From assembly GCA_963819715.1 (NCBI GenBank), contig CAWFXE010000006.1, positions 496,001-560,000 on the forward strand: a stretch of 64,000 nt of DNA, read 5' to 3'. The notes beneath the pieces are model-generated. The model searched no databases. It was not told where the DNA came from and worked only from the letters and a program-made list of their open reading frames with translations. Position 1 is the stretch's first letter. Every line of letters starts with the position of its first letter. Positions 53,555 through 62,057 of the stretch are shown here, piece after piece. The DNA comes from DASUPK01 sp963819715. GTDB taxonomy: Bacteria; Actinomycetota; Thermoleophilia; Solirubrobacterales; 70-9. A program made the position numbers and the translations under genes.

Positions 53555-53893
53555 ATGACCGTGCCGATGACCAGATTCGCGATTCAGCGCGTGAGGGCCA
53601 CCCCCGAGGCCCTCGACTTGATCGGGCGCCTGCGAGAGAGACACGGCGATGTCGCCCTCTTCCAAACCGATGGATTCGGCGACGGATCCACGGCGATGTG
53701 CTTGAGCCGCGCGGAGCTGCTGCCGAGCCCCGACGACGTCAAGCTCGGCGAGATCGGCGGGGCTCCCTTCTACGCGGCCCGCGACCAGTACGAGGAATGG
53801 GGCGAGCCGACCCTGCTAATCGATGTGGACCCCGGTCCGGCGAGCTCGTTCTCCCTCGAGGGCCTCGAGGAAGTGCATTTCGTCAGCCGCTGA
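53555..53893 (+). CDS. DUF779-family protein
   Basis: 112 aa from ATG 53555. DUF779 pattern: ATPEALDLIGRLRERHG, DGSTAMC, LGEIGGAPFYAARDQYEEW and LLIDVDPGPASSFSLE. The usual Cys-Cys pair of SGGCCDGS reads TDGFGDGS here, so a metal or redox site may be altered. Relatives are often found beside aldehyde dehydrogenases; none is near. Confidence 0.82.
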   Translation: MTVPMTRFAIQRVRATPEALDLIGRLRERHGDVALFQTDGFGDGSTAMCLSRAELLPSPDDVKLGEIGGAPFYAARDQYEEWGEPTLLIDVDPGPASSFSLEGLEEVHFVSR

Positions 53894-53902
53894 GCCGAGT
53901 GC

Positions 53903-54319
53903 TCAGGAGCGGCCGTACGCGAGAGCGACCGCGAGGTCGCGCGAGGAGATCATCCCGGCCGGGCGATCCGCGTCGGGCTGGACGGCGATCAGATGGGAGA
54001 TCCCGTGCTCGGCCATCAGCTTTGCCGCCTGCTCGAGAGACTCGTCCGACTTGACCGTGACCAAATCGGTGCTGGCGACCTCGCCGGCTGTGGCCGAGTC
54101 GAGCTTGTCGGGCGCGCGGGCCAAATCGAGGCTGGTGACGATGCCCCAGGGCTTCGCCTCGCCGACCTCGGCCACGACGATCGAGTGCACGTTGTAGCCG
54201 ACCATCATCCGCGCGACGTCGTCGAGCTTGGTCTCGGGCCGGCAGGTGACGACACCGACCCGCATGACGTCGTGGACCTTGGCGTCCTTGAAGGCCGGGC
54301 CGAAGTAGTTGCGTTCCAT
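53903..54319 (-). CDS. CBS-domain pair protein
   Basis: 138 aa, two CBS motifs: VMRVGVVTCRPETKLDDVARMM...GIVTSLDL and VASTDLVTVKSDESLEQAAKLMAEHGISHLIAV...GMISSRDL. A stand-alone Bateman module that would bind adenine nucleotides. Target unknown; divergent from the hydrogenase operon with a 41-base gap. Confidence 0.92.
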   Translation of the reverse strand: MERNYFGPAFKDAKVHDVMRVGVVTCRPETKLDDVARMMVGYNVHSIVVAEVGEAKPWGIVTSLDLARAPDKLDSATAGEVASTDLVTVKSDESLEQAAKLMAEHGISHLIAVQPDADRPAGMISSRDLAVALAYGRS

Positions 54320-54360
54320 ACCCCAACCTTATTCGCTGACCCATAGTCTTGGCGGGCACG

Positions 54361-55515
54361 ATGCAGGATGCGTCCGTGATCAGCCGTGATGCGCTCGACG
54401 AGCTCGTTGTGCTGCTCGGCGAACGCGGGTACACGGTCGTCGGGCCCCACGTCCGCGACGGCGCGATCCTCTACGAGGAGATCTCCTCGTCCGCGGATTT
54501 CCCGGAGGGAGTCACCGACGAGCAGGAGGGAGGCACCTACCGCCTCCGCGAGCGGGAAGACGGCGCCCTCTTTGGCTTCAACAACGGGCCCAACTCCTGG
54601 AAGCACCATCTCTTCCCTCCGAACCTCACCCTATGGAAGGCGCAGAAGGCGGCGGACGGCGGGATCTCGTATTCCGCGCGGGAGGAGGAGCGGCCGCGCT
54701 ACGCCTTCATCGGCGTCCGCTCCTGCGACCTCGCCGCAATCGGGGTGCAGGACAAGGTCTTCATCGGCGACTCCTACACCGACGCCGACTACGAGGCCCG
54801 TCGCCGCGACGCCTTCATCGTCGCTATCAACTGCTCGAAGGCGGGGAACACCTGCTTCTGCGTCTCGATGGACACCGGGCCGCGCGCGAAGTCGGGCTAC
54901 GACCTGGCGCTCACCGAGCTGCTCGACGGCGAGCACCGCTTCCTGGTGGAGGCCGGCTCGGATCGCGGTGAGGAGATCCTCGCCGCGATCGGCGCCTCGG
55001 AGGCCGGTGAGGCCGACGCGAGCGCCGCCGCGGCGGTCTCGGAGGAGTGCGCTTCGCAGATGGGCCGCGAGCTCGACACCGACGGGATCAAGGACCTGCT
55101 CTACCGCAACATGGAGCACCCGCGCTGGGATGAGGTCTCGGAGCGCTGCCTCACCTGCGGCAACTGCACGCTGGTCTGCCCGACCTGCTTCTGCCACACG
55201 GTCGAGGACACCAGCGACCTGGCCGGCGAGGAGGCCGAGCGGGTAAGGGAATGGGACTCCTGCTTCACCCTCGATCACTCCTACATCCACGGCGGCAGCG
55301 TCCGCAACTCGGCGCCCTCGCGCTACCGCCAGTGGATGACCCACAAGCTCGCCACCTGGATCGACCAGTTCGGGACGTCTGGCTGCGTCGGCTGCGGGCG
55401 CTGCATCACCTGGTGCCCGGTGGCGATCGACATCACCGAGGAGGCAGCGGCGATTCGCGCGACCGACCTGGGCCCGGACAGCGGGGATGAGAGGGGGATC
55501 AGTGCAGACCATTGA
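54361..55515 (+). CDS. hyhB: Group 3b-type [NiFe]-hydrogenase beta subunit (4Fe-4S)
   Basis: 384 aa from ATG 54361. Two Fe-S motifs: CLTCGNCTLVCPTCFC (about residue 265) and CVGCGRCITWCP (about 345), as in the sulfhydrogenase/HyhB electron-transfer subunit that passes electrons between the hydrogenase dimer and the flavin subunit. First gene of the nine-gene hydrogenase run; overlaps the next gene. Confidence 0.9.
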   Translation: MQDASVISRDALDELVVLLGERGYTVVGPHVRDGAILYEEISSSADFPEGVTDEQEGGTYRLREREDGALFGFNNGPNSWKHHLFPPNLTLWKAQKAADGGISYSAREEERPRYAFIGVRSCDLAAIGVQDKVFIGDSYTDADYEARRRDAFIVAINCSKAGNTCFCVSMDTGPRAKSGYDLALTELLDGEHRFLVEAGSDRGEEILAAIGASEAGEADASAAAAVSEECASQMGRELDTDGIKDLLYRNMEHPRWDEVSERCLTCGNCTLVCPTCFCHTVEDTSDLAGEEAERVREWDSCFTLDHSYIHGGSVRNSAPSRYRQWMTHKLATWIDQFGTSGCVGCGRCITWCPVAIDITEEAAAIRATDLGPDSGDERGISADH

Positions 55516-55969
55516 GCAGCTGCTCGCCGAGGCTCCGGCCTTCAACGGCATGGCGCAGGAGCACCTGGAGCTGATCGCGGGCTGCGCGCAAAACAGGACC
55601 TTCGAGGACGGCAAGTACCTGATGCGCGAGGGGGACCCGGCCGACGCGTTCTACGTGGTCCGCCACGGCCGCGTCGCTCTCGAGGTCTTCGTCCCGCAGC
55701 GAGGGGCCTTGACGATCGAGACGGTCGACGACGGTGACCTGCTTGGCTGGTCCTGGCTGGTGCCGCCGTTCCGCGTCGACTTCGATTGCCGTGCTATGGG
55801 CAACGTCCATACGGTCGCCTTCGACGCGGCGTGCCTGCGCGGGAAGTCGGACACTGATCCCGTGCTCGGCTACGAGTTGATGCGCCGCTTCATCCCGGTG
55901 ATGGTTGAGCGTCTGCAGGCCACGCGAGTGCGCCTCCTCGACGTCTACGGGCACGTCGGGGCGGGTTGA
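55502..55969 (+). CDS. Cyclic-nucleotide-binding domain protein inside hydrogenase operon
   Basis: About 155 aa from GTG 55502 (ATG 55487 possible). A cNMP-binding barrel: YLMREGDPADAFYVVRHGRVAL, then DGDLLGWSWLVPPFRVDFDCRA, but the canonical phosphate-binding RxA site is only partly kept (DCRAMGN). There is no DNA-binding helix-turn-helix after the long C-helix, so it is not a Crp regulator. Position between beta and gamma genes suggests a regulatory or accessory subunit. Confidence 0.85.
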   Translation: MQTIEQLLAEAPAFNGMAQEHLELIAGCAQNRTFEDGKYLMREGDPADAFYVVRHGRVALEVFVPQRGALTIETVDDGDLLGWSWLVPPFRVDFDCRAMGNVHTVAFDAACLRGKSDTDPVLGYELMRRFIPVMVERLQATRVRLLDVYGHVGAG

Positions 55970-55972
55970 GCG

Positions 55973-56800
55973 ATGGCCGCCGACCCGATGCTGCCCAGCT
56001 CGTACATCGTGGCCGACAAGCGCCAAGAGCTTGGCGATACCTGGACGCTCGAGCTCGAGCCGGCCGCCGGCACCGGCGTCGGCGAGTTTCTTCCCGGCCA
56101 GTTCGCGATGCTCTACGCGTTCGGCGCGGGCGAGGTGCCGATCTCCGTCAGCGGGGGTGGCGGAGCCGACGAGCGGCTCGGGCACACCGTGCGCGCCGTG
56201 GGAGCGGCCACCCGCGCTCTCTGTGCAATCGATCCCGGCGCTCAGGTTGGTGTCCGCGGCCCGTTCGGCACCAGCTGGCCTCTCGCCGACGCGCAGGGAG
56301 GCGACGTGGTCGTCGTCGCGGGTGGGATCGGCTTGGCGCCGCTCCGCCTTGCGGTCAACCACCTGATCGCGAACCGCGATTCCTACCGGGCGGTGTCGCT
56401 CCTGTACGGCGCCCGCTCACCCGACGAGATGCTCTTCTTCAGCGAGCTTCAGGCCTGGCGAGAGTCCGGGATCGACGTCAAGTACACGGTCGACGCCGCC
56501 TCGGGGGACTGGGACGCTCGGGTCGGACTGGTCACGAAGCTGATTCCGCTCGCCGGGTTCGAGGGTGCCCGGACCACGGCGTTCGTCTGCGGGCCGGAGG
56601 TGATGATGCGCTTCGTCACGCAGGCGCTGCAGGACCGCGGCGTGCCCGCCGACCGGATCCACGTCTCGCTCGAGCGGAACATGAAGTGCGCGATCGGCCA
56701 TTGCGGGCACTGCCAGCTGGGCCACCGCTTCGTCTGCAAGGACGGCCCGGTCTTCCCGGTCGGCCGGATCGGGACGCTGCTCGGGGTGAGGGAGCTGTGA
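55973..56800 (+). CDS. hyhG: Hydrogenase gamma subunit, FAD/NAD(P)-binding
   Basis: 275 aa ferredoxin-reductase-like subunit. N-terminal FAD barrel with FLPGQFAMLYAFG, NAD(P) domain starting VVVVAGGIGLAPLRLA, and a C-terminal 2Fe-2S site with CAIGHCGHCQLG and a following Cys (HRFVC). It should exchange electrons with NAD(P)H. GTG of the small-subunit gene overlaps its stop. Confidence 0.92.
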   Translation: MAADPMLPSSYIVADKRQELGDTWTLELEPAAGTGVGEFLPGQFAMLYAFGAGEVPISVSGGGGADERLGHTVRAVGAATRALCAIDPGAQVGVRGPFGTSWPLADAQGGDVVVVAGGIGLAPLRLAVNHLIANRDSYRAVSLLYGARSPDEMLFFSELQAWRESGIDVKYTVDAASGDWDARVGLVTKLIPLAGFEGARTTAFVCGPEVMMRFVTQALQDRGVPADRIHVSLERNMKCAIGHCGHCQLGHRFVCKDGPVFPVGRIGTLLGVREL

Positions 56801-57576
56801 GCGATCGGCCGAAGCTGGCTGTCTGGAAGTTCGCCTCGTGCGACGGCTGCCAGCTCTCGCTGCTCGACTTCGAGCACGAGCTCGTCTCGCTCCCCGACCA
56901 GATCGAGGTCGCCTACTTCCTGGAGGCGACCAAGGGCAGCGTCGAGGGGCCGTACGACCTCTCGCTGGTCGAGGGCTCGATCACCACGCCCCACGACGTC
57001 GAGCGGATCAAGGAGGTCCGGGCCAAGTCGAAGCGGCTGGTGACGATCGGGGCCTGCGCCACTTCTGGCGGGATCCAGGCGCTGAAGAACTTCGCCGACG
57101 TCGAGGACTTCATGTCGGTCGTCTACGCCACTCCCGACTACATCTCCACCCTGGAGACCTCGACGCCGATCTCGGCCAACGTCCATGTCGACTTCGAGCT
57201 CCAGGGCTGCCCGGTGAACCGCCACCAGCTGCTGGAGGTGATCAGCGCCTTCGTCAACGAGCGCAAGCCCGCCGTCGCGAACCACTCGGTCTGCATCGAG
57301 TGCAAGCGCGCCGGGAACGTCTGCGTGATGGTCGCCCACGGCACGCCGTGCCTCGGACCCGTCACCCACGCCGGCTGCGGAGCGCTTTGTCCGAGCTACG
57401 ACCGCGGCTGCTACGGCTGCTTCGGGCCGATGGAGTCGCCGAACGCGCCGTCGCTCTCCGGCTGGTTCGAGGGGCTCGGCATGGACGAGGTCGACGTGAT
57501 CCGGGTCTACCGGACCTTCCACACCGCGGCGGAGCCATTTGCGGCCGAGAGCGAGCGGCTCGAGGCCGATGGCTGA
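56797..57576 (+). CDS. hyhS: [NiFe]-hydrogenase small (delta) subunit
   Basis: 259 aa from GTG 56797. Proximal-cluster Cys in ASCDGCQLSLLD, TIGACATSGG and LQGCPVNRHQL, then further Cys sets (CIECKRAGNVC, CGALCPSYDRGCYGCFGP) for two more clusters. No Tat signal, so the enzyme is cytoplasmic. Overlaps the large-subunit gene by 8 bases. Confidence 0.93.
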   Translation: MSDRPKLAVWKFASCDGCQLSLLDFEHELVSLPDQIEVAYFLEATKGSVEGPYDLSLVEGSITTPHDVERIKEVRAKSKRLVTIGACATSGGIQALKNFADVEDFMSVVYATPDYISTLETSTPISANVHVDFELQGCPVNRHQLLEVISAFVNERKPAVANHSVCIECKRAGNVCVMVAHGTPCLGPVTHAGCGALCPSYDRGCYGCFGPMESPNAPSLSGWFEGLGMDEVDVIRVYRTFHTAAEPFAAESERLEADG

Positions 57577-58870
57577 GAACGGCGAGATCCGGACGATCAA
57601 GACCGAGGCGCTCGCCCGGGTCGAGGGCGAGGGGGCGATGCAGGTGAAGATCCGCGGGGGAGAGGTGGAGAACGTCGAGCTTCAGATCTACGAGCCGCCG
57701 CGCTTCTTCGAGGCCTTCCTGCGCGGCCGCGACTTCAAGGAGGCGCCGGACATCACCGCGCGGATCTGCGGCATCTGCCCGATGGCCTACATAACGAGCG
57801 CCTTCAACGCGATGGAGGACGCGCTCGACGTCCAGGTGGAAGAGCGAATCCGGAGCCTTCGCCGACTCATGTACTGCGGCGAGTGGATCGAGTCGCACGC
57901 GCTTCACGTCTTCCTGCTCCACGCGCCGGACTTCTTCGGCTACGACTCGGCCTGGCAGATGGCGCGCGACCACGGCGAGGTGGTGGAGGGCGCGCTGAAG
58001 GTGAAGGCGATGGGGAACGACCTGCTGCGGACCATCGGCGGCCGCGCCATTCACCCGATCAACACCAGGGTCGGCGGCTTCTACAAGGCGCCAGGCCGCG
58101 AGCACCTCGACGCGTTGGTCCCGGCGCTCGAGGAGTCGCGCGAGTTCATGCGCGGCGCGATCGCCTTCCTCGCCGGCCTCGACTTCCCGGACTTCGAGCA
58201 GGACTACGAGTTCGTGGCGCTCCGCCACCCCGACCGCTACGCGATCGAGGACGGGCGCCTGATCTCGAGCTCGGGCCTCGACATCGGGCCGGGCGAATAC
58301 GAGGAGCACTTCTCCGAGCAGCACGTCCCGCACTCGACCGCCCTGCAGTCGCGGATGAGCGACGGCTCGACTTACTTCCTCGGGCCGATGGCTCGCTACT
58401 CGCTCAACTACGAGCAGCTCTCCGATGGCGCGAAGGAGGCGGCGGAGGGCGCCGGGCTGGGCCGGGAGTGCCGCAACCCGTTCAAGTCGATCCTCGTCCG
58501 CGGCGTCGAGATCCTCTTCGCGCTGGAGGAGGCCTTGGCCCTGATCTCCGCCTACGAGCCGCCGGATCCGCCCGCGCAGGTGCCCGAGCCGAGGGCGGCG
58601 GCCGGCTGCGGCTGGAGCGAGGCGCCGCGCGGGATGCTCTGGCACCGCTACCGGATCGAGGAGGACGGCTCGATCGCGGAGGCCAGGATCATTCCTCCCA
58701 CTTCCCAGAACCAGGCGCGGATCGAGCAGGACCTGCTCGAGTTCGTGAAGCCCCGGGTCGAGCTCCCGGACGACCGGCTGCAGTGGGAGTGCGAGCAGGC
58801 GATCCGCAACTACGACCCCTGCATCAGCTGTTCGACGCACTTCCTGAAGCTCGATGTGGACAGAGCCTGA
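57569..58870 (+). CDS. hyhL: [NiFe]-hydrogenase large (alpha) subunit
   Basis: 433 aa. Nickel ligands in the L1 motif RICGICPMAY (about residue 66) and the L2 motif DPCISCSTH near the C-terminus. About nine residues (FLKLDVDRA) follow the final His and would be removed by the maturation protease encoded next. With the neighbouring beta, gamma and delta subunits the set fits group 3b bidirectional NADP-coupled hydrogenases; that class is an inference. Confidence 0.93.
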   Translation: MAENGEIRTIKTEALARVEGEGAMQVKIRGGEVENVELQIYEPPRFFEAFLRGRDFKEAPDITARICGICPMAYITSAFNAMEDALDVQVEERIRSLRRLMYCGEWIESHALHVFLLHAPDFFGYDSAWQMARDHGEVVEGALKVKAMGNDLLRTIGGRAIHPINTRVGGFYKAPGREHLDALVPALEESREFMRGAIAFLAGLDFPDFEQDYEFVALRHPDRYAIEDGRLISSSGLDIGPGEYEEHFSEQHVPHSTALQSRMSDGSTYFLGPMARYSLNYEQLSDGAKEAAEGAGLGRECRNPFKSILVRGVEILFALEEALALISAYEPPDPPAQVPEPRAAAGCGWSEAPRGMLWHRYRIEEDGSIAEARIIPPTSQNQARIEQDLLEFVKPRVELPDDRLQWECEQAIRNYDPCISCSTHFLKLDVDRA

Positions 58871-59538
58871 TGTCGGCCAAGCACTTCATCCACCGCGAGC
58901 ACAAGCCGACGGACCCCGAGTTCCTGCGCGAGGAGCGCAGGTTCCTCGACGCGCAGCGAGACTCGCTGCACCTGATGGAGCGCCGGCGCGAGGAGCTCCA
59001 ACGCGACATCGAGAACGCGCGCCGCGAGGCCCACGGCCTGGGGATCTCCCTGAACCACCCGCCCGAGTCGGGCTACCGGGCCTGGCTGGCGCTGATCGGC
59101 GTCGGCAACCGCTTCCGCCGCGACGACGGCGCCGGGCTGGAGGTCGCCTCGCGACTGCGTGCGATCCAACCGGCCGGCTGCCGGATCGTGGAGGAGGAGG
59201 GCGAGCCCGGATCGCTGATCCGGGACTGGGAGCTGGTCAATGAGGCGCTGGTCGTCGACGCGGTCAGCACCGGCGCCGAGCCCGGCACACTGCATCGCTT
59301 CGACGCGACCGCCGAGCCCCTACCCGTGGAGCTGTTCCGCTCATCGACCCACACGCTCGGGATCGCCGACGCGGTCGAGTTGGCCCGCGAGCTCAAGCGC
59401 CTACCCCCGCGGCTCGCCGTCTACGGAATCGAGGGAGAGAGCTTCGACACGGGAGAGGGCCTGTCGCCGGCGGTCGAGGCTACGGTCGAAAGGCTCGTCG
59501 CCGAGCTCTGCGACGAGCTCCGGGTGGAGCGGTCCTGA
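58870..59538 (+). CDS. Hydrogenase maturation protease with N-terminal helical extension
   Basis: 222 aa, ATG sharing a base with the upstream stop. Residues 1-70 are charged and helical (REERRFLDAQRDSLHLMERRREELQRDIENA), absent from typical HyaD/HybD enzymes. The protease domain starts at LIGVGNRFRRDDGAG, with a Ni-sensing Asp/Glu region, VVDAVSTGAEPG and the late His in SSTHTLG. It should trim the large subunit after Ni insertion. Confidence 0.88.
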   Translation: MSAKHFIHREHKPTDPEFLREERRFLDAQRDSLHLMERRREELQRDIENARREAHGLGISLNHPPESGYRAWLALIGVGNRFRRDDGAGLEVASRLRAIQPAGCRIVEEEGEPGSLIRDWELVNEALVVDAVSTGAEPGTLHRFDATAEPLPVELFRSSTHTLGIADAVELARELKRLPPRLAVYGIEGESFDTGEGLSPAVEATVERLVAELCDELRVERS

Positions 59539-59924
59539 TGCACGAGCTCGCCGTCGCCCAGGCGATCGTCGCCGCGGCCGAGAGCCACGCCGATGGCCGG
59601 CCGGTCTCCATTGTCCGTGTGCGGGTCGGCCGCCTCCGCCAGGTCGTTCCGGAGTACCTGAGCTTCTACTTCGAGGTCGCCGCGAAGGAAACCGGATGCG
59701 ACGGCGCTGCGCTCCAGTGGGAGCGGGTCGACTCCCGCCTGCGCTGTTCGGGCTGCGGCGAGGAGTGGGACCCGGCGCCGCCGCCTGCTCAGACCGGCGA
59801 CGAGCTGATCGTCCGCTTCCGCTGCCCGGAGTGCGAATCGGCCGACCACCGCGTCATCAGCGGCGACGAGCTGATCGTCGAGTCGATCGATGTCACCGAA
59901 TTGAAAGGAGCCGCGCATGGCTGA
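59538..59924 (+). CDS. hypA: Hydrogenase nickel incorporation protein HypA
   Basis: 128 aa. The N-terminal MHEL supplies the Ni-binding His2 and Glu3; the zinc site is CSGCGEEW with CPECES. It passes nickel to the large subunit with HypB. Start overlaps the protease stop (TGATG). Confidence 0.94.
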   Translation: MHELAVAQAIVAAAESHADGRPVSIVRVRVGRLRQVVPEYLSFYFEVAAKETGCDGAALQWERVDSRLRCSGCGEEWDPAPPPAQTGDELIVRFRCPECESADHRVISGDELIVESIDVTELKGAAHG

Positions 59925-60192
59925 GGAGCGACGCACGAGCACGGAGGAGGCCAAGCGAGTCGGCGATGAGATCGGGGTCGATTGGAACCGATTCGACCTG
60001 GAGCAGTTCCGCGCCGGGATGGACGTCGAGTACGAGCACGGCAGCCGCGACCCGCAGACCAACGTCACCGAAGATGACCCGATCGTGACCGGCAAGATCG
60101 CGCTCGCCCACATGAAGGAGTTCCCGGACTACTACGAGCGCCTCGAGAAGATGGAGGCAGAGGCGAAGCGCGACTGGGCCGAGAAGGCCTGA
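59917..60192 (+). CDS. DUF5661-family protein between hypA and hypB
   Basis: 91 aa, overlapping hypA by 8 bases. Conserved-looking core DLEQFRAGMDVEYEHGSRDPQTNVTEDDP and KIALAHMKEFPDYYERLEKME match DUF5661. It has His, Asp and Glu residues but no Cys. Position implies a link with hydrogenase maturation or stability, though DUF5661 genes also occur in other settings. Confidence 0.82.
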   Translation: MAEERRTSTEEAKRVGDEIGVDWNRFDLEQFRAGMDVEYEHGSRDPQTNVTEDDPIVTGKIALAHMKEFPDYYERLEKMEAEAKRDWAEKA

Positions 60193-60210
60193 GCGTGCGA
60201 GCCTTCTGAC

Positions 60211-60882
60211 ATGCACCAGACCACCGTCCGCGTAGCCGAGGGAGCGCTCGACGCCAACCAGACGATCGCCGAGGCGAACCGCGCCGACTTCGACGCCGCC
60301 GGCGTCACCGTCATCAACCTGATGAGCGCGCCGGGCGCCGGCAAGACCTCCCTGTTGGAGCGGGCGCTCGAGGGTGGCACCGGCGACGTCCGCGTCGGCG
60401 TGCTGGAGGGCGACGTCCGCGGCAGCCTCGACGCCGACCGGCTCAGCCACCTCCACCTCCCGGTTGCCCAGATCAACACCGACCCGGCCTTCGGCGGCGA
60501 GTGCCACCTCGACGCCAACATGGTCCGCTCGGGACTGCCTCAGGTGCCGCTCGAGGAGATCGACCTGCTGGTGATCGAGAACGTCGGCAACCTCGTCTGC
60601 CCGGCCGAGTTCACGGTCGGCGAAGACCGCCGCTGGATGATCTCCTCTGTGGCCGAGGGCGAGGACAAGCCGCTCAAGTACCCGCTGATGTTCCGCACCT
60701 GCGAGCTGGTCGTGATCAACAAGCTCGACCTGCTCCCGCACGTGGACTTCTCGATTGAGCGCTTCCTGGAAAACCTCGACCAGGTGAACCCGTCGGCCGA
60801 GACCCTGCAGGTCAGCGCCCGGACGGGCAAGGGCATCGACACCTGGCAGGCACGCCTGCTGGGCCTCCCCAACGCAGAGTAG
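60211..60882 (+). CDS. hypB: Hydrogenase nickel incorporation GTPase HypB
   Basis: 223 aa SIMIBI GTPase. P-loop in NLMSAPGAGKTSLLE (about residue 45), switch region LEGDV, metal site ECHLDANMV, and guanine motif NKLDLLPH. No His-rich nickel-storage stretch at the N-terminus. hypC, D, E and F are not in the window, so CN/CO ligand assembly must be encoded elsewhere. Confidence 0.94.
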   Translation: MHQTTVRVAEGALDANQTIAEANRADFDAAGVTVINLMSAPGAGKTSLLERALEGGTGDVRVGVLEGDVRGSLDADRLSHLHLPVAQINTDPAFGGECHLDANMVRSGLPQVPLEEIDLLVIENVGNLVCPAEFTVGEDRRWMISSVAEGEDKPLKYPLMFRTCELVVINKLDLLPHVDFSIERFLENLDQVNPSAETLQVSARTGKGIDTWQARLLGLPNAE

Positions 60883-60948
60883 GCTTTCGATAAGCATTCG
60901 GTCCGACGTCCGGGGGATCCGAATCCCAGCGCAATTCAGGAGGCCCCC

Positions 60949-61557
60949 TTGAGCCGAACGACCCTCGCCCTTGCTGCAGCCATGACCCTGCTGGTGGTGG
61001 CGCTTGCGCCGGCCGCCGCGCAGGGGGAACCCGCGGTCAACTGCGTGGACAACAAGCCCGCGATCGGATTCAGCTTCACCTGTGACGCCGCGCTCGCCGT
61101 CCCACCGGACGGCACCGCGTACCCGCTGCCGGACGGCCGTTCGTTCTTCATCGGGTTCCGTCCGCCGGACGGAAATTCAACGTTGTCCCTGACCTCGTTC
61201 AACGTCCCGGCCTCGCAATGCTCGGTCGACGTCCCCGTGAATCCAAGTGCGGACACCCTCGCCTGCAGCAGCCCCATAGCTGCCGGCCAAACGGTGAGCG
61301 GAACGGTCAGCTGGAAGATCGGCTTCAACCCGCAAGTCCCGCTCTCTGATTGTGAAATCGCCCAGCTCGACGGCTACGCGCGCGACCCGGGCCCGTTTGG
61401 CGAGTTCGACCGGCGAATACCAAGCCTCCAGCTGCAGGTCTGCCGCTCACCCGGCCCGCCCGACGGCGCCGCGGCGTCGCACAAGTGCAAGAAGAAGCAC
61501 AAGCGGAGGGCGGTCAGCGCAAAGAAGAAGAAGAAGTGCAAGAAGGCGAAGCGCTGA
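60949..61557 (+). CDS. Secreted protein with Lys/Cys-rich tail
   Basis: 202 aa from TTG 60949, behind AGGAGG; ATG 60982 is the alternative. Signal peptide to about residue 26 (LAPAAAQG). The mature part has several Cys (VNCVDNKP, SFTCDAA, SQCSVDV, ADTLACSS, LSDCEIA) that could form disulfides. The last 35 residues are Lys-rich with Cys (HKCKKKHKRR, KKKKKCKKAKR). No enzyme motif. Confidence 0.7.
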   Translation: MSRTTLALAAAMTLLVVALAPAAAQGEPAVNCVDNKPAIGFSFTCDAALAVPPDGTAYPLPDGRSFFIGFRPPDGNSTLSLTSFNVPASQCSVDVPVNPSADTLACSSPIAAGQTVSGTVSWKIGFNPQVPLSDCEIAQLDGYARDPGPFGEFDRRIPSLQLQVCRSPGPPDGAAASHKCKKKHKRRAVSAKKKKKCKKAKR

Positions 61558-61571
61558 GCTGATCGCGCTTA

Positions 61572-62009
61572 CTAGGTGCCCCGGTTGGGCGAGCCGGTCA
61601 CCTTCGCGTCATCGGGTGGCCAGGTCTCAATGTCCCGGTGCTGCTCGACCTGTGGCTTCGAGAAGAGGGCGAGCACGCGCAGGTCCTCGTCGCCGGTGTT
61701 GTGGAGGTCGTGCGAGACGCCCTCCTCGAGGACGAAGACGTCACCTCGCTTGATCGGCTGAGCGCCGTCGTCGGTGAGCAGATCGCCGCTGCCCGAGAGG
61801 ATGTACTGGGTCTCCTCGGCGGTGTCGTAGTGCTTGCCGAGCCGGTCGTCCGGCGGGATCGCGAAGTAGATGGTGCATGACTGTTCGGCGTTGCTGCCGC
61901 CGTAGGAGAAATAGCCGCCGGTCCGGACGGCGTCGTCGGTCGCCGTGGACTTGAGCGAGCCCGTCTCGAGGTCCTGCACGTTCAGCGTGGTGAGCGTCAT
62001 CGTGACCAT
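61572..62009 (-). CDS. Cupin-domain protein
   Basis: 145 aa from ATG 62009 (ATG 62000 possible). One cupin barrel with metal ligands in KHYDTAEETQYILSGSGDL and EEGVSHDLHNTGDE. Likely a metal-binding small-molecule enzyme or sensor; the substrate is unknown. Convergent with the secreted-protein gene, divergent from YccF. Confidence 0.87.
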   Translation of the reverse strand: MVTMTLTTLNVQDLETGSLKSTATDDAVRTGGYFSYGGSNAEQSCTIYFAIPPDDRLGKHYDTAEETQYILSGSGDLLTDDGAQPIKRGDVFVLEEGVSHDLHNTGDEDLRVLALFSKPQVEQHRDIETWPPDDAKVTGSPNRGT

Positions 62010-62057
62010 CCCTGTCCGATGCGAGTAGAGGCGGGGCCAGGATAGGGTCTGCCCGGC

